Shown: positions 17,975 through 25,554, counted from the first letter of the stretch. The stretch is DNA of 64,000 nt from Pedobacter sp. UBA4863 (GCF_002399615.1 NZ_DHDZ01000036.1:4107-68106); one strand, 5' to 3'. Program-made: numbers and translations. Notes: a model not told the origin generated them from the sequence alone.

Positions 17975-18745
17975 ATGACTGAGAACATATATTTCGCTTC
18001 AGATTTTCATTTGGGCTCTCCTAACTATACCGAAAGTAGGCGACGTGAAGATCGTATTGTGCAGTGGCTAAACTTTATTACGCCAACTTGTAGCGAATTG
18101 TTTCTAATGGGCGATGTGTTCGATTTTTGGTTCGAATATAAGTACGTAGTGCCGAAAGGCTTTGTGCGGTTACAAGGTAAATTGGCCGAAATGTCTGATA
18201 AAGGCATAAAAATCTATTTTTTTAAAGGTAACCACGATATGTGGGTAAAAGACTATTTTATTAAAGAACTGGGTGTGCAAATTGTAAGTGATGAGCTTAC
18301 TATTGAACGAAATGGCAAGCAATTTTATTTGCATCACGGCGATGGTTTAGGCCCTGGGGATAGGAAATATAAATTTTTAAGGAAGATTTTTAGAAACCCT
18401 ATTTGCCAGTGGTTGTTTGGCATAGTGCCGCCCCGAATAGGTATGGGCATTGCCAATGGCTGGTCGGCGCATAGTAGGGCGGCCAGTAAAACAGAAGAGG
18501 TGTTTTTAGGAGAAGACAAGGAGTGGTTGGCCATTTATGCAAAGGAGCAGTTGGCAAAACGCCATTTCGATTATTTTGTGTTTGGGCATAGGCATTTGCC
18601 AATAACCATGAAACTGAACGACCAAAGTACCTATATTAATATAGGCGAGTGGTTAAACTATAATTCTTACGGTGTGTTTGATGGTGAGGAGTTAAGGCTA
18701 GAGTATTTTACCCCTAACCACCCGAATATTCGGGACAAGCACTAA
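17975..18745 (+). CDS. lpxH: UDP-2,3-diacylglucosamine diphosphatase (LpxH-type metallophosphoesterase)
   Basis: This 256-residue calcineurin-fold phosphoesterase should hydrolyse UDP-2,3-diacylglucosamine to lipid X and UMP in lipid A synthesis at the inner membrane. The metal-binding blocks are all visible: SDFHLG (about 9-14), GDVFDFWFEY (about 46-55), KGNHD (about 84-88), HHGDG (about 119-123) and FGHRH (about 207-211). The insert with KYKFLRKIFRNP fits the lipid-binding lid. The C-terminal residues HPNIRDKH are encoded by a 14-base palindrome. A TATCTTTG -7 match ends 5 bases before the ATG, leaving almost no leader. The next gene follows after 11 bases. Confidence 0.88.
   Translation: MTENIYFASDFHLGSPNYTESRRREDRIVQWLNFITPTCSELFLMGDVFDFWFEYKYVVPKGFVRLQGKLAEMSDKGIKIYFFKGNHDMWVKDYFIKELGVQIVSDELTIERNGKQFYLHHGDGLGPGDRKYKFLRKIFRNPICQWLFGIVPPRIGMGIANGWSAHSRAASKTEEVFLGEDKEWLAIYAKEQLAKRHFDYFVFGHRHLPITMKLNDQSTYINIGEWLNYNSYGVFDGEELRLEYFTPNHPNIRDKH
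18721..18734. repeat. Perfect 14-base palindrome at the lpxH 3' end
   Basis: CCCGAATATTCGGG lies inside the last codons of the lpxH-like gene. The sequence with its GACAAGC tail resembles a short dispersed repeat of this group that has landed on the gene end. That origin is inferred. Confidence 0.45.
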
Positions 18746-18756
18746 AGGGAATTGAT

Positions 18757-19566
18757 ATGATGAAAAGGTTAATTGTTCTATTGCTAAATTGTTTAATTGT
18801 TATGCTGCTTGATTGTGGCATAGCCCATGCGCAATTGAAACAAGTGGCCAAAATAGATACTGCCGCTAAGGCTGTTTATGTAGATAATTTGGATAACATT
18901 TATCTTTTATCGGCCAGAGAAGAACTGTTGAAATACGATGCAAAAGGGAAATTGAAGTGGCGCTATAGCAATAGTAGGTTTGGTAAGTTGCACAGTGTGG
19001 ATGTTTCTGATCCGTTACGGGTAGTGCTTTTTTATGCTGATTTTCAGCAGGTGGTGGTGCTCAACAATAATTTAAACGAGATTACCAGTTATTCGTTTGC
19101 CAAGAATGGGAACTTGTTGGTTTCGGCGGTTGCATCGGGCAATAATAGCAGTTTATGGATTTTCGATAGAGCGAGTAATGCATTGATTAAGTTAAGTAGT
19201 AGCTTTACTGAAGACGTTCGCTCTGCTAATCTGTTCCAGATTTTTGATGAAGTGGTTGATGCTAATAAAATGGCCGCTTCTGACCAGTACGTTTTTCTGC
19301 AACGCAAGCACGAAGGTGTGCTACAGTTTGATAGATTTGGTGGCTATGTGCGAGAACTACCTATAGATAGCCTTTCGGATTTTAATATTACCAGTAATGT
19401 GATTGCTTATTTGAACGGTAGCGATTTGATAAAATATCATCCAACTACTTTTGAGCGTTCTAAACAGCAGCTGCCTGTGTCTCTTCCAATTAGCCAGGCG
19501 GCTGTGGGCAATAAAATAATTGCGGTGTTAACCGAAAAAGCCGTATTTTTGCTGTCCGATAATTAA
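18757..19566 (+). CDS. Secreted protein with beta-propeller-like repeats, unknown function
   Basis: This 269-residue protein has a signal peptide (MKRLIVLLLNCLIVMLLDCG, ending in AHA-Q about residue 26). After it come repeated strand pairs with the pattern VYVDNLDNIYLLS, LKYDAKGKLKWRYS, VVVLNNNLNEITSY and LQFDRFGGYVREL, which look like blades of a PQQ/NHL-type propeller. No catalytic motif is seen. It is 11 bases from the lpxH-like gene and probably co-transcribed, so a role in the envelope is plausible. The start may be the second ATG at 18760. Confidence 0.72.
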   Translation: MMKRLIVLLLNCLIVMLLDCGIAHAQLKQVAKIDTAAKAVYVDNLDNIYLLSAREELLKYDAKGKLKWRYSNSRFGKLHSVDVSDPLRVVLFYADFQQVVVLNNNLNEITSYSFAKNGNLLVSAVASGNNSSLWIFDRASNALIKLSSSFTEDVRSANLFQIFDEVVDANKMAASDQYVFLQRKHEGVLQFDRFGGYVRELPIDSLSDFNITSNVIAYLNGSDLIKYHPTTFERSKQQLPVSLPISQAAVGNKIIAVLTEKAVFLLSDN

Positions 19567-19636
19567 AGCGTGTTGCTTTTTGCACAGTTTTAGTGCAATA
19601 AACCCGATTGAAGTGTAAATACTTTTTTGTTGCAGA

Positions 19637-19703
19637 TCCTTTGACAGGCTCAGGATGGCAGGGCACAAAAAAGATTGAAACGCAAAGCGGGACTTGCTTT
19701 AAT
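19637..19703. repeat. Dispersed-repeat fragments upstream of prfA
   Basis: The stretch contains CCTTTGACAGGCTCAGGATG followed by AAACGCAAAGCGGGACTTG, both resembling intergenic repeat fragments common in Bacteroidota. It explains why an open frame extends upstream of prfA without being coding. Recognised from memory; copy number was not checked. Confidence 0.4.
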
Positions 19704-19736
19704 TGGAACAGTTATATTGATTTTCTTATAAAAAAT

Positions 19737-20810
19737 ATGTTAGATAAATTAGAAGCCATTAAGTTGCGTTGGGAGGATGTAGAGGAACAATTGAGTAATC
19801 CGGATGTGATACAGGATATGAAGCGTTTTGCTGCCCTGAACAAGGAGTATAAGGACTTGACCAAGATTGTGGAGGAGTACAAGGTGTACAAAAACGTGAT
19901 GAGCAATATTGAGGCGAACAAAGATATTTTGAGCAACGAGAAAGATCCTGAAATGCGAGAGATGGCGAAAGAGGAACAAGATATGCTGTTGGTGCAGCAG
20001 GAGGAAATGGAAGAGCGCATTAGGTTGATGCTGATTCCGAAAGATCCGGAAGATGCTAAAAATGCGGTGTTTGAAATTCGTGGTGGTACAGGAGGTGATG
20101 AAGCGGCGCTTTTTGCTGGCGATTTGTATCGTATGTACACACGTTATTTCGATACTAAAGGCTGGAAAGTAGAGGTAATGGATGTAACCGAAGGTACTGC
20201 TGGCGGTTATAAAGAGGTGGTGCTTAAAGTTAGTGGCGATGATGTTTACGGTACTTTAAAATACGAAAGTGGCGTACATCGCGTACAACGTGTACCAGAT
20301 ACAGAAACGCAGGGAAGGGTACATACATCGGCAGCATCGGTGGCAGTTTTGCCAGAGGCCGAAGAAGTAGATGTGTACATTAATCCGGCTGATGTTGATT
20401 TGCAGACTTCTCGTTCGGGTGGTGCTGGTGGACAGAACGTAAATAAGGTGGAAACCAAGGTGCAGTTAACGCATAGGCCTTCTGGAATTGTGGTGGTTTG
20501 TCAGGTAGAACGTTCGCAATTGGCTAACCGCGAGTTGGCCATGGAAATGTTGCGTTCTAAATTGTACGATTTAGAGGTGCAGAAAAAACATGGCGATATT
20601 GCCGCAAAGCGTAAAACAATGGTTTCTACAGGCGATAGATCTGCGAAGATTAGAACTTACAATTATCCGCAAGGGCGTGTTACCGACCATCGTATTGGTT
20701 TAACCTTGTATAACTTGCCTTCTATTATGGATGGTGATATCCAGGAATTGATTGATAAGCTTCAGTTTGCAGAGAATGCGGAGAAGATGAAAGAGGGAGC
20801 AGTAAATTAG
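19737..20810 (+). CDS. prfA: Peptide chain release factor 1
   Basis: This protein of 357 residues recognises UAA and UAG stop codons and releases the finished peptide at the ribosome. The GGQ motif is at residues 231-233 within RSGGAGGQNVNKVETKV, and the C-terminal IRTYNYPQGRVTDHRI block is typical of RF1. There is no frameshift site as in RF2 genes. The start at 19737 (MLDKLEAIKLRWEDVEEQL) is chosen over the longer open frame from 19608, whose extra 43 residues come from a repeat-like intergenic stretch and do not fit the family. A tRNA-Asp gene with its own promoter follows. Confidence 0.96.
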   Translation: MLDKLEAIKLRWEDVEEQLSNPDVIQDMKRFAALNKEYKDLTKIVEEYKVYKNVMSNIEANKDILSNEKDPEMREMAKEEQDMLLVQQEEMEERIRLMLIPKDPEDAKNAVFEIRGGTGGDEAALFAGDLYRMYTRYFDTKGWKVEVMDVTEGTAGGYKEVVLKVSGDDVYGTLKYESGVHRVQRVPDTETQGRVHTSAASVAVLPEAEEVDVYINPADVDLQTSRSGGAGGQNVNKVETKVQLTHRPSGIVVVCQVERSQLANRELAMEMLRSKLYDLEVQKKHGDIAAKRKTMVSTGDRSAKIRTYNYPQGRVTDHRIGLTLYNLPSIMDGDIQELIDKLQFAENAEKMKEGAVN

Positions 20811-20880
20811 GAACAAGGAGGTTGAAAACTTAATTTTTCTTGCTGAGAAACAACTTATTATATTTATTTGAAAAAAAATA

Positions 20881-20910
20881 TTGCAAAATAAATTAAAGAA
20901 GCTATATTTG
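20881..20910 (+). promoter_or_regulatory. Promoter of tRNA-Asp (TTG-N19-TATATTTG)
   Basis: TTG at 20881-20883 and TATATTTG at 20903-20910 are separated by exactly 19 bases, the Bacteroidetes sigma-A consensus. Transcription would start near 20917, about 34 bases before the tRNA. Confidence 0.78.
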
Positions 20911-20950
20911 CAGACCCAAACGGAAAGAGGTTCTCTTGAAGTTAGGAAAC

Positions 20951-21024
20951 GGTTCGGTAGTTCAGCTGGTTAGAATGCCGCCCTGTCACGGCGGAGGTCG
21001 CGGGTTCGAGTCCCGTCCGGACCG
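20951..21024 (+). tRNA. tRNA-Asp (GTC)
   Basis: The 74-base gene folds as a standard cloverleaf: acceptor GGTTCGG pairs with CCGGACC (one G-T pair), D-arm AGTTCAGCTGGTTAGAAT, anticodon stem GCCGC/GCGGA-type with anticodon GTC at 20985-20987, and T-arm CGGGTTCGAGTCCCG. The discriminator is G and CCA is not encoded. A terminator follows. A partial copy of its 3' end occurs at 44613-44629. Confidence 0.96.
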
Positions 21025-21038
21025 CAGAGAAATCTGCT

Positions 21039-21074
21039 AAACCCTTGTAACTTAAGTAGTTGCGAGGGTTTTTT
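21039..21074 (+). terminator. Terminator after tRNA-Asp
   Basis: AAACCCT pairs with AGGGTTT and the inner CTTGTAACT pairs with AGTTGCGAG through G-T pairs, with a T-run after it. It ends the tRNA transcript. Confidence 0.8.
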
Positions 21075-21084
21075 GTTTTGGTCT

Positions 21085-21105
21085 ACTCGGTTTTGCACTC
21101 GGTTT
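21085..21105. repeat. Short tandem repeat next to tRNA-Asp
   Basis: ACTCGGTTT occurs twice with a 12-base period. A similar 11-base-period repeat (GGTGAGCATC twice) lies near 44550-44571, close to the tRNA-like remnant. They could be recombinase arm sites, which is inference. Confidence 0.35.
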
Positions 21106-21552
21106 ATTTCTACGTTTGACAATGCATTTAGATTAACTCTATTCCAACGCAGTTTCTATCTAGTATGAAATCATATAAAATCATACTGTTAAAAATTGCT
21201 TAAAGCCCTGAATTAAAGTTTTTTAAGTGCTTTTACAGGTGTTTTGTTTGAAGGTGTTTAATCTATGGCATTGTAATCTGCTTTACTTCAATCATCAATT
21301 AAGTACATCAAAAAGACTGTAAGCCATCAAATTACCCTTTGCGTAAATTTGTGGGTTTCAACTGTCTGCTACGTAAGGTTACACCAAAAATTTATGGCGG
21401 GTGGGGTGAGGCGGTACGGCTTGCCCATTGCCCTAATGGCTCTTTATATCTAGGGTATTGTTCAAGACGAAATCACATACCCTATTTTTATAGTGATTAA
21501 TTTTTTATAAAAAATGAAAATGAAATGTTAAGTTTGAATAATTAATAATAGC
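21106..21552. other. Gene-free stretch after tRNA-Asp
   Basis: No credible gene is seen on either strand. A small inverted repeat AGTATGA/TCATACT sits near 21168-21193. The minus strand near 21200-21330 reads as a short protein-like stretch ending NKTPVKALKKL-stop but is interrupted by in-frame stops, so it may be the remnant of a decayed gene. I cannot name it. Confidence 0.4.
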
Positions 21553-21679
21553 GGCTCGTATAGCTACCAAACCGACCAAAAACAATTAGTTATACACGAG
21601 TAAGAGTTTGCCTGCGCCATGGCGTGGGTGTCTTTGTTTGTGTATGCGCTCTTGGTCGGGCGTGGTAGCTGATGAAGCC
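21553..21679. repeat. Long imperfect hairpin element, attC-like in shape
   Basis: The outer arms GGCT...AGCTACC and GGTAGCT...AGCC, continued by ACCGACCAA and TTGGTCGGG, enclose a branched structure with ATACAC (21592-21597) pairing GTGTAT (21640-21645) and a central CGCCATGGCG palindrome (21615-21624). The 127-nt element precedes a run of small orphan genes. It could be a recombination site of cassette type, the end of a mobile element, or a structured RNA. No family assignment is made. Confidence 0.5.
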
Positions 21680-21752
21680 CCACGCTATTCTTTTTTTAGG
21701 CAGTACGGGAAACCGTAATTTTAAATAAAGGTAATATTCTAATTTTGCATGT

Positions 21753-22106
21753 ATGTCAATTTATAGATTCAATTGGTTAAGGATATTACTATTGAGACTT
21801 TCTTTAATTTTATTATTTGCATTGTTCGCCTATTATTATCATTCTGAAAAAAGCAGATATATCTTAATAGAAGAAAGTAAGTTACAATATGGTATGGAGC
21901 GTCAGGCTTCTGACTTCAATTTAATGAATAAGCGATTAAGCCTTGAGTATTATGAGTTAAATAAATTTGACGACCGACTTTATGCGGGTGCTGTTAATAT
22001 AAAATACGATATGTATTATGACAAGAAATCTTTAACAGTTTGTTTAGTCGCTACATTTTTATTCGCATTATTCATTGCTCTTATTAAAATCGATAGATAT
22101 GTGTAA
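21753..22106 (+). CDS. Hypothetical protein with two membrane segments
   Basis: This 117-residue protein has a membrane helix near residues 8-26 (ILLLRLSLILLFALFAYYY), a charged middle of about 65 residues, and a second helix near 93-111 (LTVCLVATFLFALFIALI). The middle part probably lies in the periplasm. A TAATTTTG -7 match (21740-21747) ends only 5 bases before the ATG. The next gene overlaps its stop codon. Codons are very A/T-rich. I do not recognise the family. Confidence 0.65.
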   Translation: MSIYRFNWLRILLLRLSLILLFALFAYYYHSEKSRYILIEESKLQYGMERQASDFNLMNKRLSLEYYELNKFDDRLYAGAVNIKYDMYYDKKSLTVCLVATFLFALFIALIKIDRYV

Positions 22107-22668
22107 TAGCCCATTTAGATATGCTATAATTATTATTTCAGCAATTCAAATGTTACTTTTTGGCTGTTCTAACAATAGTAATCAGTCAGAAGAATCGCAA
22201 GCAAAAATTGATTCTGTTGAACAACAGAATAGGTTAGCTAAAAGAGATAAATTGTTAAACTCAGAAGATGCTGTAGATCTTGATGAGATAAATTATAAAT
22301 TTTCTTATCAATGGAATGATTCTTTAACTGGTAAGAAAATACTTATTACTAACGCAGAAATCCTTGATATTGCTAGAAAAGATTCGGTTTATTTATTGAC
22401 TGTTAGTCCGATAATTAGTATACCTGATTATTTAATTAAGTTAAGGTGTTCTATGACAAACTTTAGTTCGTTTAAAGATTTTCTAAAAGGTGAGGATTTA
22501 GATAGTGGCGTGGGGATTATTTTTTTACTACAATCCGCAAATAAGATACCATTATCTTTTGAGGCGACCAGTTCCGATGGCGAGCCAGCTGAATTGTCAA
22601 GATTAGGACAAGAATGTTTTATTTTAAATGGTTCTTTTGTTAAAATAATTAAAGATGATAGTATTTGA
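22099..22668 (+). CDS. Hypothetical lipoprotein
   Basis: This protein of 189 residues starts at the ATG at 22099, which overlaps the previous stop codon by 8 bases and gives a proper lipoprotein signal (IIIISAIQMLLFGC, Cys about 23); an upstream TTG would place a charged tail before it. A Ser/Gln/Glu-rich linker follows (NNSNQSEESQAK), then a beta-rich domain (about 60-189). The overlap implies translational coupling with the upstream membrane protein. No known domain is recognised. Confidence 0.65.
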   Translation: MCNSPFRYAIIIISAIQMLLFGCSNNSNQSEESQAKIDSVEQQNRLAKRDKLLNSEDAVDLDEINYKFSYQWNDSLTGKKILITNAEILDIARKDSVYLLTVSPIISIPDYLIKLRCSMTNFSSFKDFLKGEDLDSGVGIIFLLQSANKIPLSFEATSSDGEPAELSRLGQECFILNGSFVKIIKDDSI

Positions 22669-22700
22669 AAATTTTAAATAAAGTTTAAAAGTCGTATTAT

Positions 22701-23063
22701 ATGAAGTTAATGCTCCTAATCATAGTTTTTAGTTTAACACTATATTCATTAAATGCGCAAAATTGCAAAGATATTCCACAAGCCTTTAGCAATTACAGGA
22801 GTGCTTCCGCAACTATACAGACAGCAAAGTTTTTATTTTTAGATAACATCAACACACCTAAAAGTTCTTGGATAAAATCAGCATCGTTTAAAAGTTGTGA
22901 TAGAAAAAAAGGCTATTTAATTATCTATCTGAAAAACAACAATACGTACATTCATCAAAACCTTCCTACTAATATTTGGAATAATTTTAAAAAAGCTAAT
23001 TCTAAAGGAAGTTATTACACAAAGAATATTAAAAAAAGATATAAACTTAGAATAAATAATTAA
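22701..23063 (+). CDS. Secreted KTSC-domain protein
   Basis: This 120-residue protein has a signal peptide (MKLMLLIIVFSLTLYSLNAQ, cleaved near residue 20) followed by a KTSC domain at about residues 55-115. The domain hallmarks are SSWIKSASF, a strand pair ending in NTYIHQNLPTNIWNNF, and SKGSYYTKNIKKRY. KTSC domains are usually found in the cytoplasm, often attached to lysyl-tRNA synthetase or phage proteins, and their function is unclear. Here the domain is predicted to be exported. The gene is between two lipoprotein genes in the same direction. Confidence 0.72.
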   Translation: MKLMLLIIVFSLTLYSLNAQNCKDIPQAFSNYRSASATIQTAKFLFLDNINTPKSSWIKSASFKSCDRKKGYLIIYLKNNNTYIHQNLPTNIWNNFKKANSKGSYYTKNIKKRYKLRINN

Positions 23064-23066
23064 AAA

Positions 23067-23765
23067 ATGAGAGTAAAGTTATATAGATCAGTTATCTCAA
23101 TATTTATATTTTTAAATTTAATGAGTTGTATTGATAATCGTGAAAGTAAAATAAAAGACCTCCTAAATAGTTCACTTGAAAGTTTTGACAAATCAAAATT
23201 TGACCTAGTATCAGTCGTTGTGATTGATACAATTTCTTATGCAAAATTATACTTAATTAATAGTTTCAATAAATATAACCCTAATGAAGACCAACAGCTA
23301 TACTTAGAACCAGAAACTACTATTGTTGCCGATACTGTCATTAGTGACACTGTTGTTACTGATGATATCCAGACAACGCTTGATTGGAATTACGAATCTT
23401 ATACTTCTGCTTTACATAAACATATACGGTATGACTACAATAATTCAAATTACACGAAAGGAGAACAAGAAACACCTAATATTTTCCTAAATCAAATTGT
23501 TAAGATGCCTATTAAACAGTTTCGTCATAAGATTTTGAACGACAAAAATTTTAGAAGTGATTTTGGAAATGAAATTAAGAACTACAAACATTTTAATGGG
23601 GTTTTTTCTGCCGATTCTCTTAACAAATTTTTGAATATTGAGATAGAGAAAGATAGGGAGTTTTTTTGTTACATTACTTCAGTTAAATTTCGAAACGATG
23701 GAAAGCTAAAATCTATATATATCCTATTTGATGAGCAAGACAATATTATTGGTTATAAAGAATAA
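23067..23765 (+). CDS. Hypothetical lipoprotein
   Basis: This 232-residue protein has a lipoprotein signal (ISIFIFLNLMSC, Cys about 21). An acidic stretch with repeated Val/Thr/Asp (TTIVADTVISDTVVTDDIQ, about 84-102) separates an N-terminal part from a C-terminal mixed alpha/beta domain. Only three bases separate it from the KTSC gene, so they are co-transcribed. I do not recognise the family. Confidence 0.62.
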   Translation: MRVKLYRSVISIFIFLNLMSCIDNRESKIKDLLNSSLESFDKSKFDLVSVVVIDTISYAKLYLINSFNKYNPNEDQQLYLEPETTIVADTVISDTVVTDDIQTTLDWNYESYTSALHKHIRYDYNNSNYTKGEQETPNIFLNQIVKMPIKQFRHKILNDKNFRSDFGNEIKNYKHFNGVFSADSLNKFLNIEIEKDREFFCYITSVKFRNDGKLKSIYILFDEQDNIIGYKE

Positions 23766-23822
23766 CAAATAAATTAATGATTGTGAACATTTTTGCGGTT
23801 ATTACGGACTAAAGCTAAAATT

Positions 23823-24023
23823 ATGGTAAAATTTTTAAAAAGATCTAGGAAAAGAGATTTGCTTTTTAAAGCATTATTTATGGTATTCTATTTCGGGATT
23901 ATAGCTTATTACATCCCTGTAGTGTTATCGAGTTTTATAACATATTATTATATGGGGTTAGCTTTTGCTTTAGTTTATAATTTCCCTGATTGGATAATAG
24001 GTAATAAGAATATTTCAATTTAA
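23823..24023 (+). CDS. Small membrane protein, hypothetical
   Basis: This protein of 66 residues begins at the ATG at 23823 with a basic N-terminus (MVKFLKRSRKRD) and has two membrane helices, about 15-32 (FKALFMVFYFGIIAYYI) and 34-55. The open frame extends 10 codons upstream to a TTG, which is less likely. It is the last of the orphan series before a terminator. Function is unknown. Confidence 0.5.
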   Translation: MVKFLKRSRKRDLLFKALFMVFYFGIIAYYIPVVLSSFITYYYMGLAFALVYNFPDWIIGNKNISI

Positions 24024-24037
24024 GTCTTGAATTTAAC

Positions 24038-24089
24038 CGCAAAATCGCAAATTCAGGTGCGCACCACTTTTTGCTCTTTTGCGTTTTTT
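24038..24089. terminator. Stem-loop terminator between convergent small genes
   Basis: CGCAAAA (24038-24044) pairs with TTTTGCG (24077-24083), GCAAA pairs with TTTGC inside it, and GTGCGCAC forms the tip. A T-run follows. It can end the orphan operon and lies directly after the minus-strand HTH gene. Confidence 0.65.
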
Positions 24090-24093
24090 GATA

Positions 24094-24333
24094 TTATTTT
24101 TTTGTTTTAAACCAGTATCTTATTGTGGTTTCTCCGAAACCAAGTTCCTCTCCTATTTTCTCATACGTCAATCCCTCATTTCTTAAACGTTTTGCTTCAT
24201 TAAACAAATCTTCTTTTGACCTTTGGCGTTCATAGTTTAATTGATTGTACTCACTATCATATTCTACAAATTCAAACTGTAAGAAATAGTTATGTTCGCC
24301 TTTGCTTAACCTGCAATTCCAAATCTTTATCAT
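24094..24333 (-). CDS. Small HTH protein
   Basis: This 79-residue protein has a helix-turn-helix at about residues 45-77 (AKRLRNEGLTYEKIGEELGF then GETTIRYWFK), of the kind seen in resolvase or transposase N-termini and small regulators. The first 40 residues are rich in aromatic and acidic residues and match no domain I know. It is divergent from lacI with 58 bases between the starts. It could be a remnant of a mobile element gene or a small regulator of the orphan cluster. Confidence 0.6.
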   Translation of the reverse strand: MIKIWNCRLSKGEHNYFLQFEFVEYDSEYNQLNYERQRSKEDLFNEAKRLRNEGLTYEKIGEELGFGETTIRYWFKTKK

Positions 24334-24367
24334 TCTAAAAATCTCTTTAGGTTTGTTGCTAGAAATC

Positions 24368-24375
24368 TATCTTTG
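24368..24375 (+). promoter_or_regulatory. -7 element of the LacI-type regulator gene
   Basis: TATCTTTG matches TAnnTTTG and lies 16 bases before the ATG at 24392. It supports that start rather than the open frame beginning at 24302. Confidence 0.6.
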
Positions 24376-24391
24376 TTTTACAGAACTACAA

Positions 24392-25402
24392 ATGGATCGC
24401 ATAAACATTAAAAAATTAGCAGAAGAGTTAAATCTTTCTAAATCTACGGTCTCTAGAGCTTTTAGGGATAATGACGATATTAAGGCAGATACCAAGGCTC
24501 GTATTTTAGCTAAAGCAAAAGAATTAAATTATCAGCCTAATCACTATGCGAGTAATTTACGTGAGCAAAAAAGCCGTACCATTGCCATTATAGTTCCAGA
24601 GCTTGCTAATAATTACTTTTCTCAGGCAATTCACGGAATTGAAAGAATAGCTCGTGAACACAACTATCATATACTTATTTATGTTACCGATGATGATTAC
24701 CAAAAGGAAGTAGATTTTATAAGGCACTTACATAATGGCAGGGCCGACGGTATTATTATGTCTGCTTCTGGCGAAGCCAATAACCATAGTTATTTAAATA
24801 AATTAGGAGGAAAGCGTTTGCCTTTGGTGTTTTTTGATAGGGTGTATGAGGATATTGATGTACCTAGGGTAGTCACAAACGATTACGATAGTAGTTTTAA
24901 AGCAACAGAGCATCTTATTCTGCAAGGATGTGAAAAAATAGCATACTTAGTAGTTAACAAGAGTTTAAGTATTGGCAAAACACGTATGCAAGGATATATA
25001 GATGCATTAGAAAAGTATCGAATTAAGTTTGATGACCGTTATATCGTAGATTGTAGCAATAGCTACGAAGAAAATGATGTAATTGTTAAAGAAGTACTAA
25101 AGGATTTAAAACCCGATGGTATTTTTGCTTCTGTAGAGCGTTTGGCATTTGCAACCTATTATGCTTGCTACGATTTGAAATTGGAAATACCAAAAGACCT
25201 TAAGGTAATAAGTTTTTCAAGCTTAGAGATAGCTCCTTTACTAAATCCTTCGTTAACCACTATTACCCAACCAGCTACAGATATAGGTGGTCAGGCTGCG
25301 CAACTTTTGTTTAATCTATTAGAAGGAGAACAGGTGGTTTCGACCATTCAGGAAGTAGTATTGAAGTCTAAATTATTTATCAGAAATTCCACAAATAAAT
25401 GA
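24392..25402 (+). CDS. LacI family transcriptional regulator of the alpha-glucan locus
   Basis: This protein of 336 residues has an N-terminal LacI helix-turn-helix (MDRINIKKLAEELNLSKSTV then SRAFRDN), a hinge helix (NYQPNHYASNLREQ) and a periplasmic-binding-protein-like sensor domain (about 60-336). The ATG at 24392 places the HTH at the very N-terminus as in the family; the longer frame from 24302 would add 30 hydrophobic residues and overlap the divergent gene. Two perfect palindromes with central AACGTT lie 100-165 bases after its stop and before susC, and are the probable binding sites. It likely senses maltose or a related sugar and controls the locus; activator or repressor action cannot be told. 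Confidence 0.92.
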   Translation: MDRINIKKLAEELNLSKSTVSRAFRDNDDIKADTKARILAKAKELNYQPNHYASNLREQKSRTIAIIVPELANNYFSQAIHGIERIAREHNYHILIYVTDDDYQKEVDFIRHLHNGRADGIIMSASGEANNHSYLNKLGGKRLPLVFFDRVYEDIDVPRVVTNDYDSSFKATEHLILQGCEKIAYLVVNKSLSIGKTRMQGYIDALEKYRIKFDDRYIVDCSNSYEENDVIVKEVLKDLKPDGIFASVERLAFATYYACYDLKLEIPKDLKVISFSSLEIAPLLNPSLTTITQPATDIGGQAAQLLFNLLEGEQVVSTIQEVVLKSKLFIRNSTNK

Positions 25403-25502
25403 TAGATTTTTGATGCAGTTTTGCGTCGATTTTTTGCGCCTAAATTCTGTCAGTTTTTTTCAACTTTTTTACAAGCTTAGTGTATTTTAGGAAGAATTTG
25501 TT

Positions 25503-25532
25503 TGATTTTTCGGGAACGTTCCCGAAAAATCA
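25503..25532. promoter_or_regulatory. LacI-type operator 1 (30-base perfect palindrome)
   Basis: The core CGGGAACGTTCCCG is flanked by T5/A5 and TGA/TCA so that all 30 bases are a perfect inverted repeat. The central CG and short core are typical for LacI family operators, and the lacI gene is adjacent. Confidence 0.85.
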
Positions 25533-25554
25533 TTAGAAAATACATGTGTATTTT

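Noticed and set aside
19608..19736. N-terminal extension of release factor 1
   Set aside because: The 43 extra residues are encoded by repeat-like intergenic sequence and no RF1 has such an extension.
21106..21552. Possible gene or pseudogene on the minus strand after tRNA-Asp
   Set aside because: The protein-like stretch is short and broken by stops, and I could not link it to any family; kept only as a remark on the gene-free stretch.
24302..24391. Longer start for the LacI regulator
   Set aside because: It would overlap the divergent HTH gene and put 30 hydrophobic residues before a DNA-binding domain; a -7 element lies inside it.
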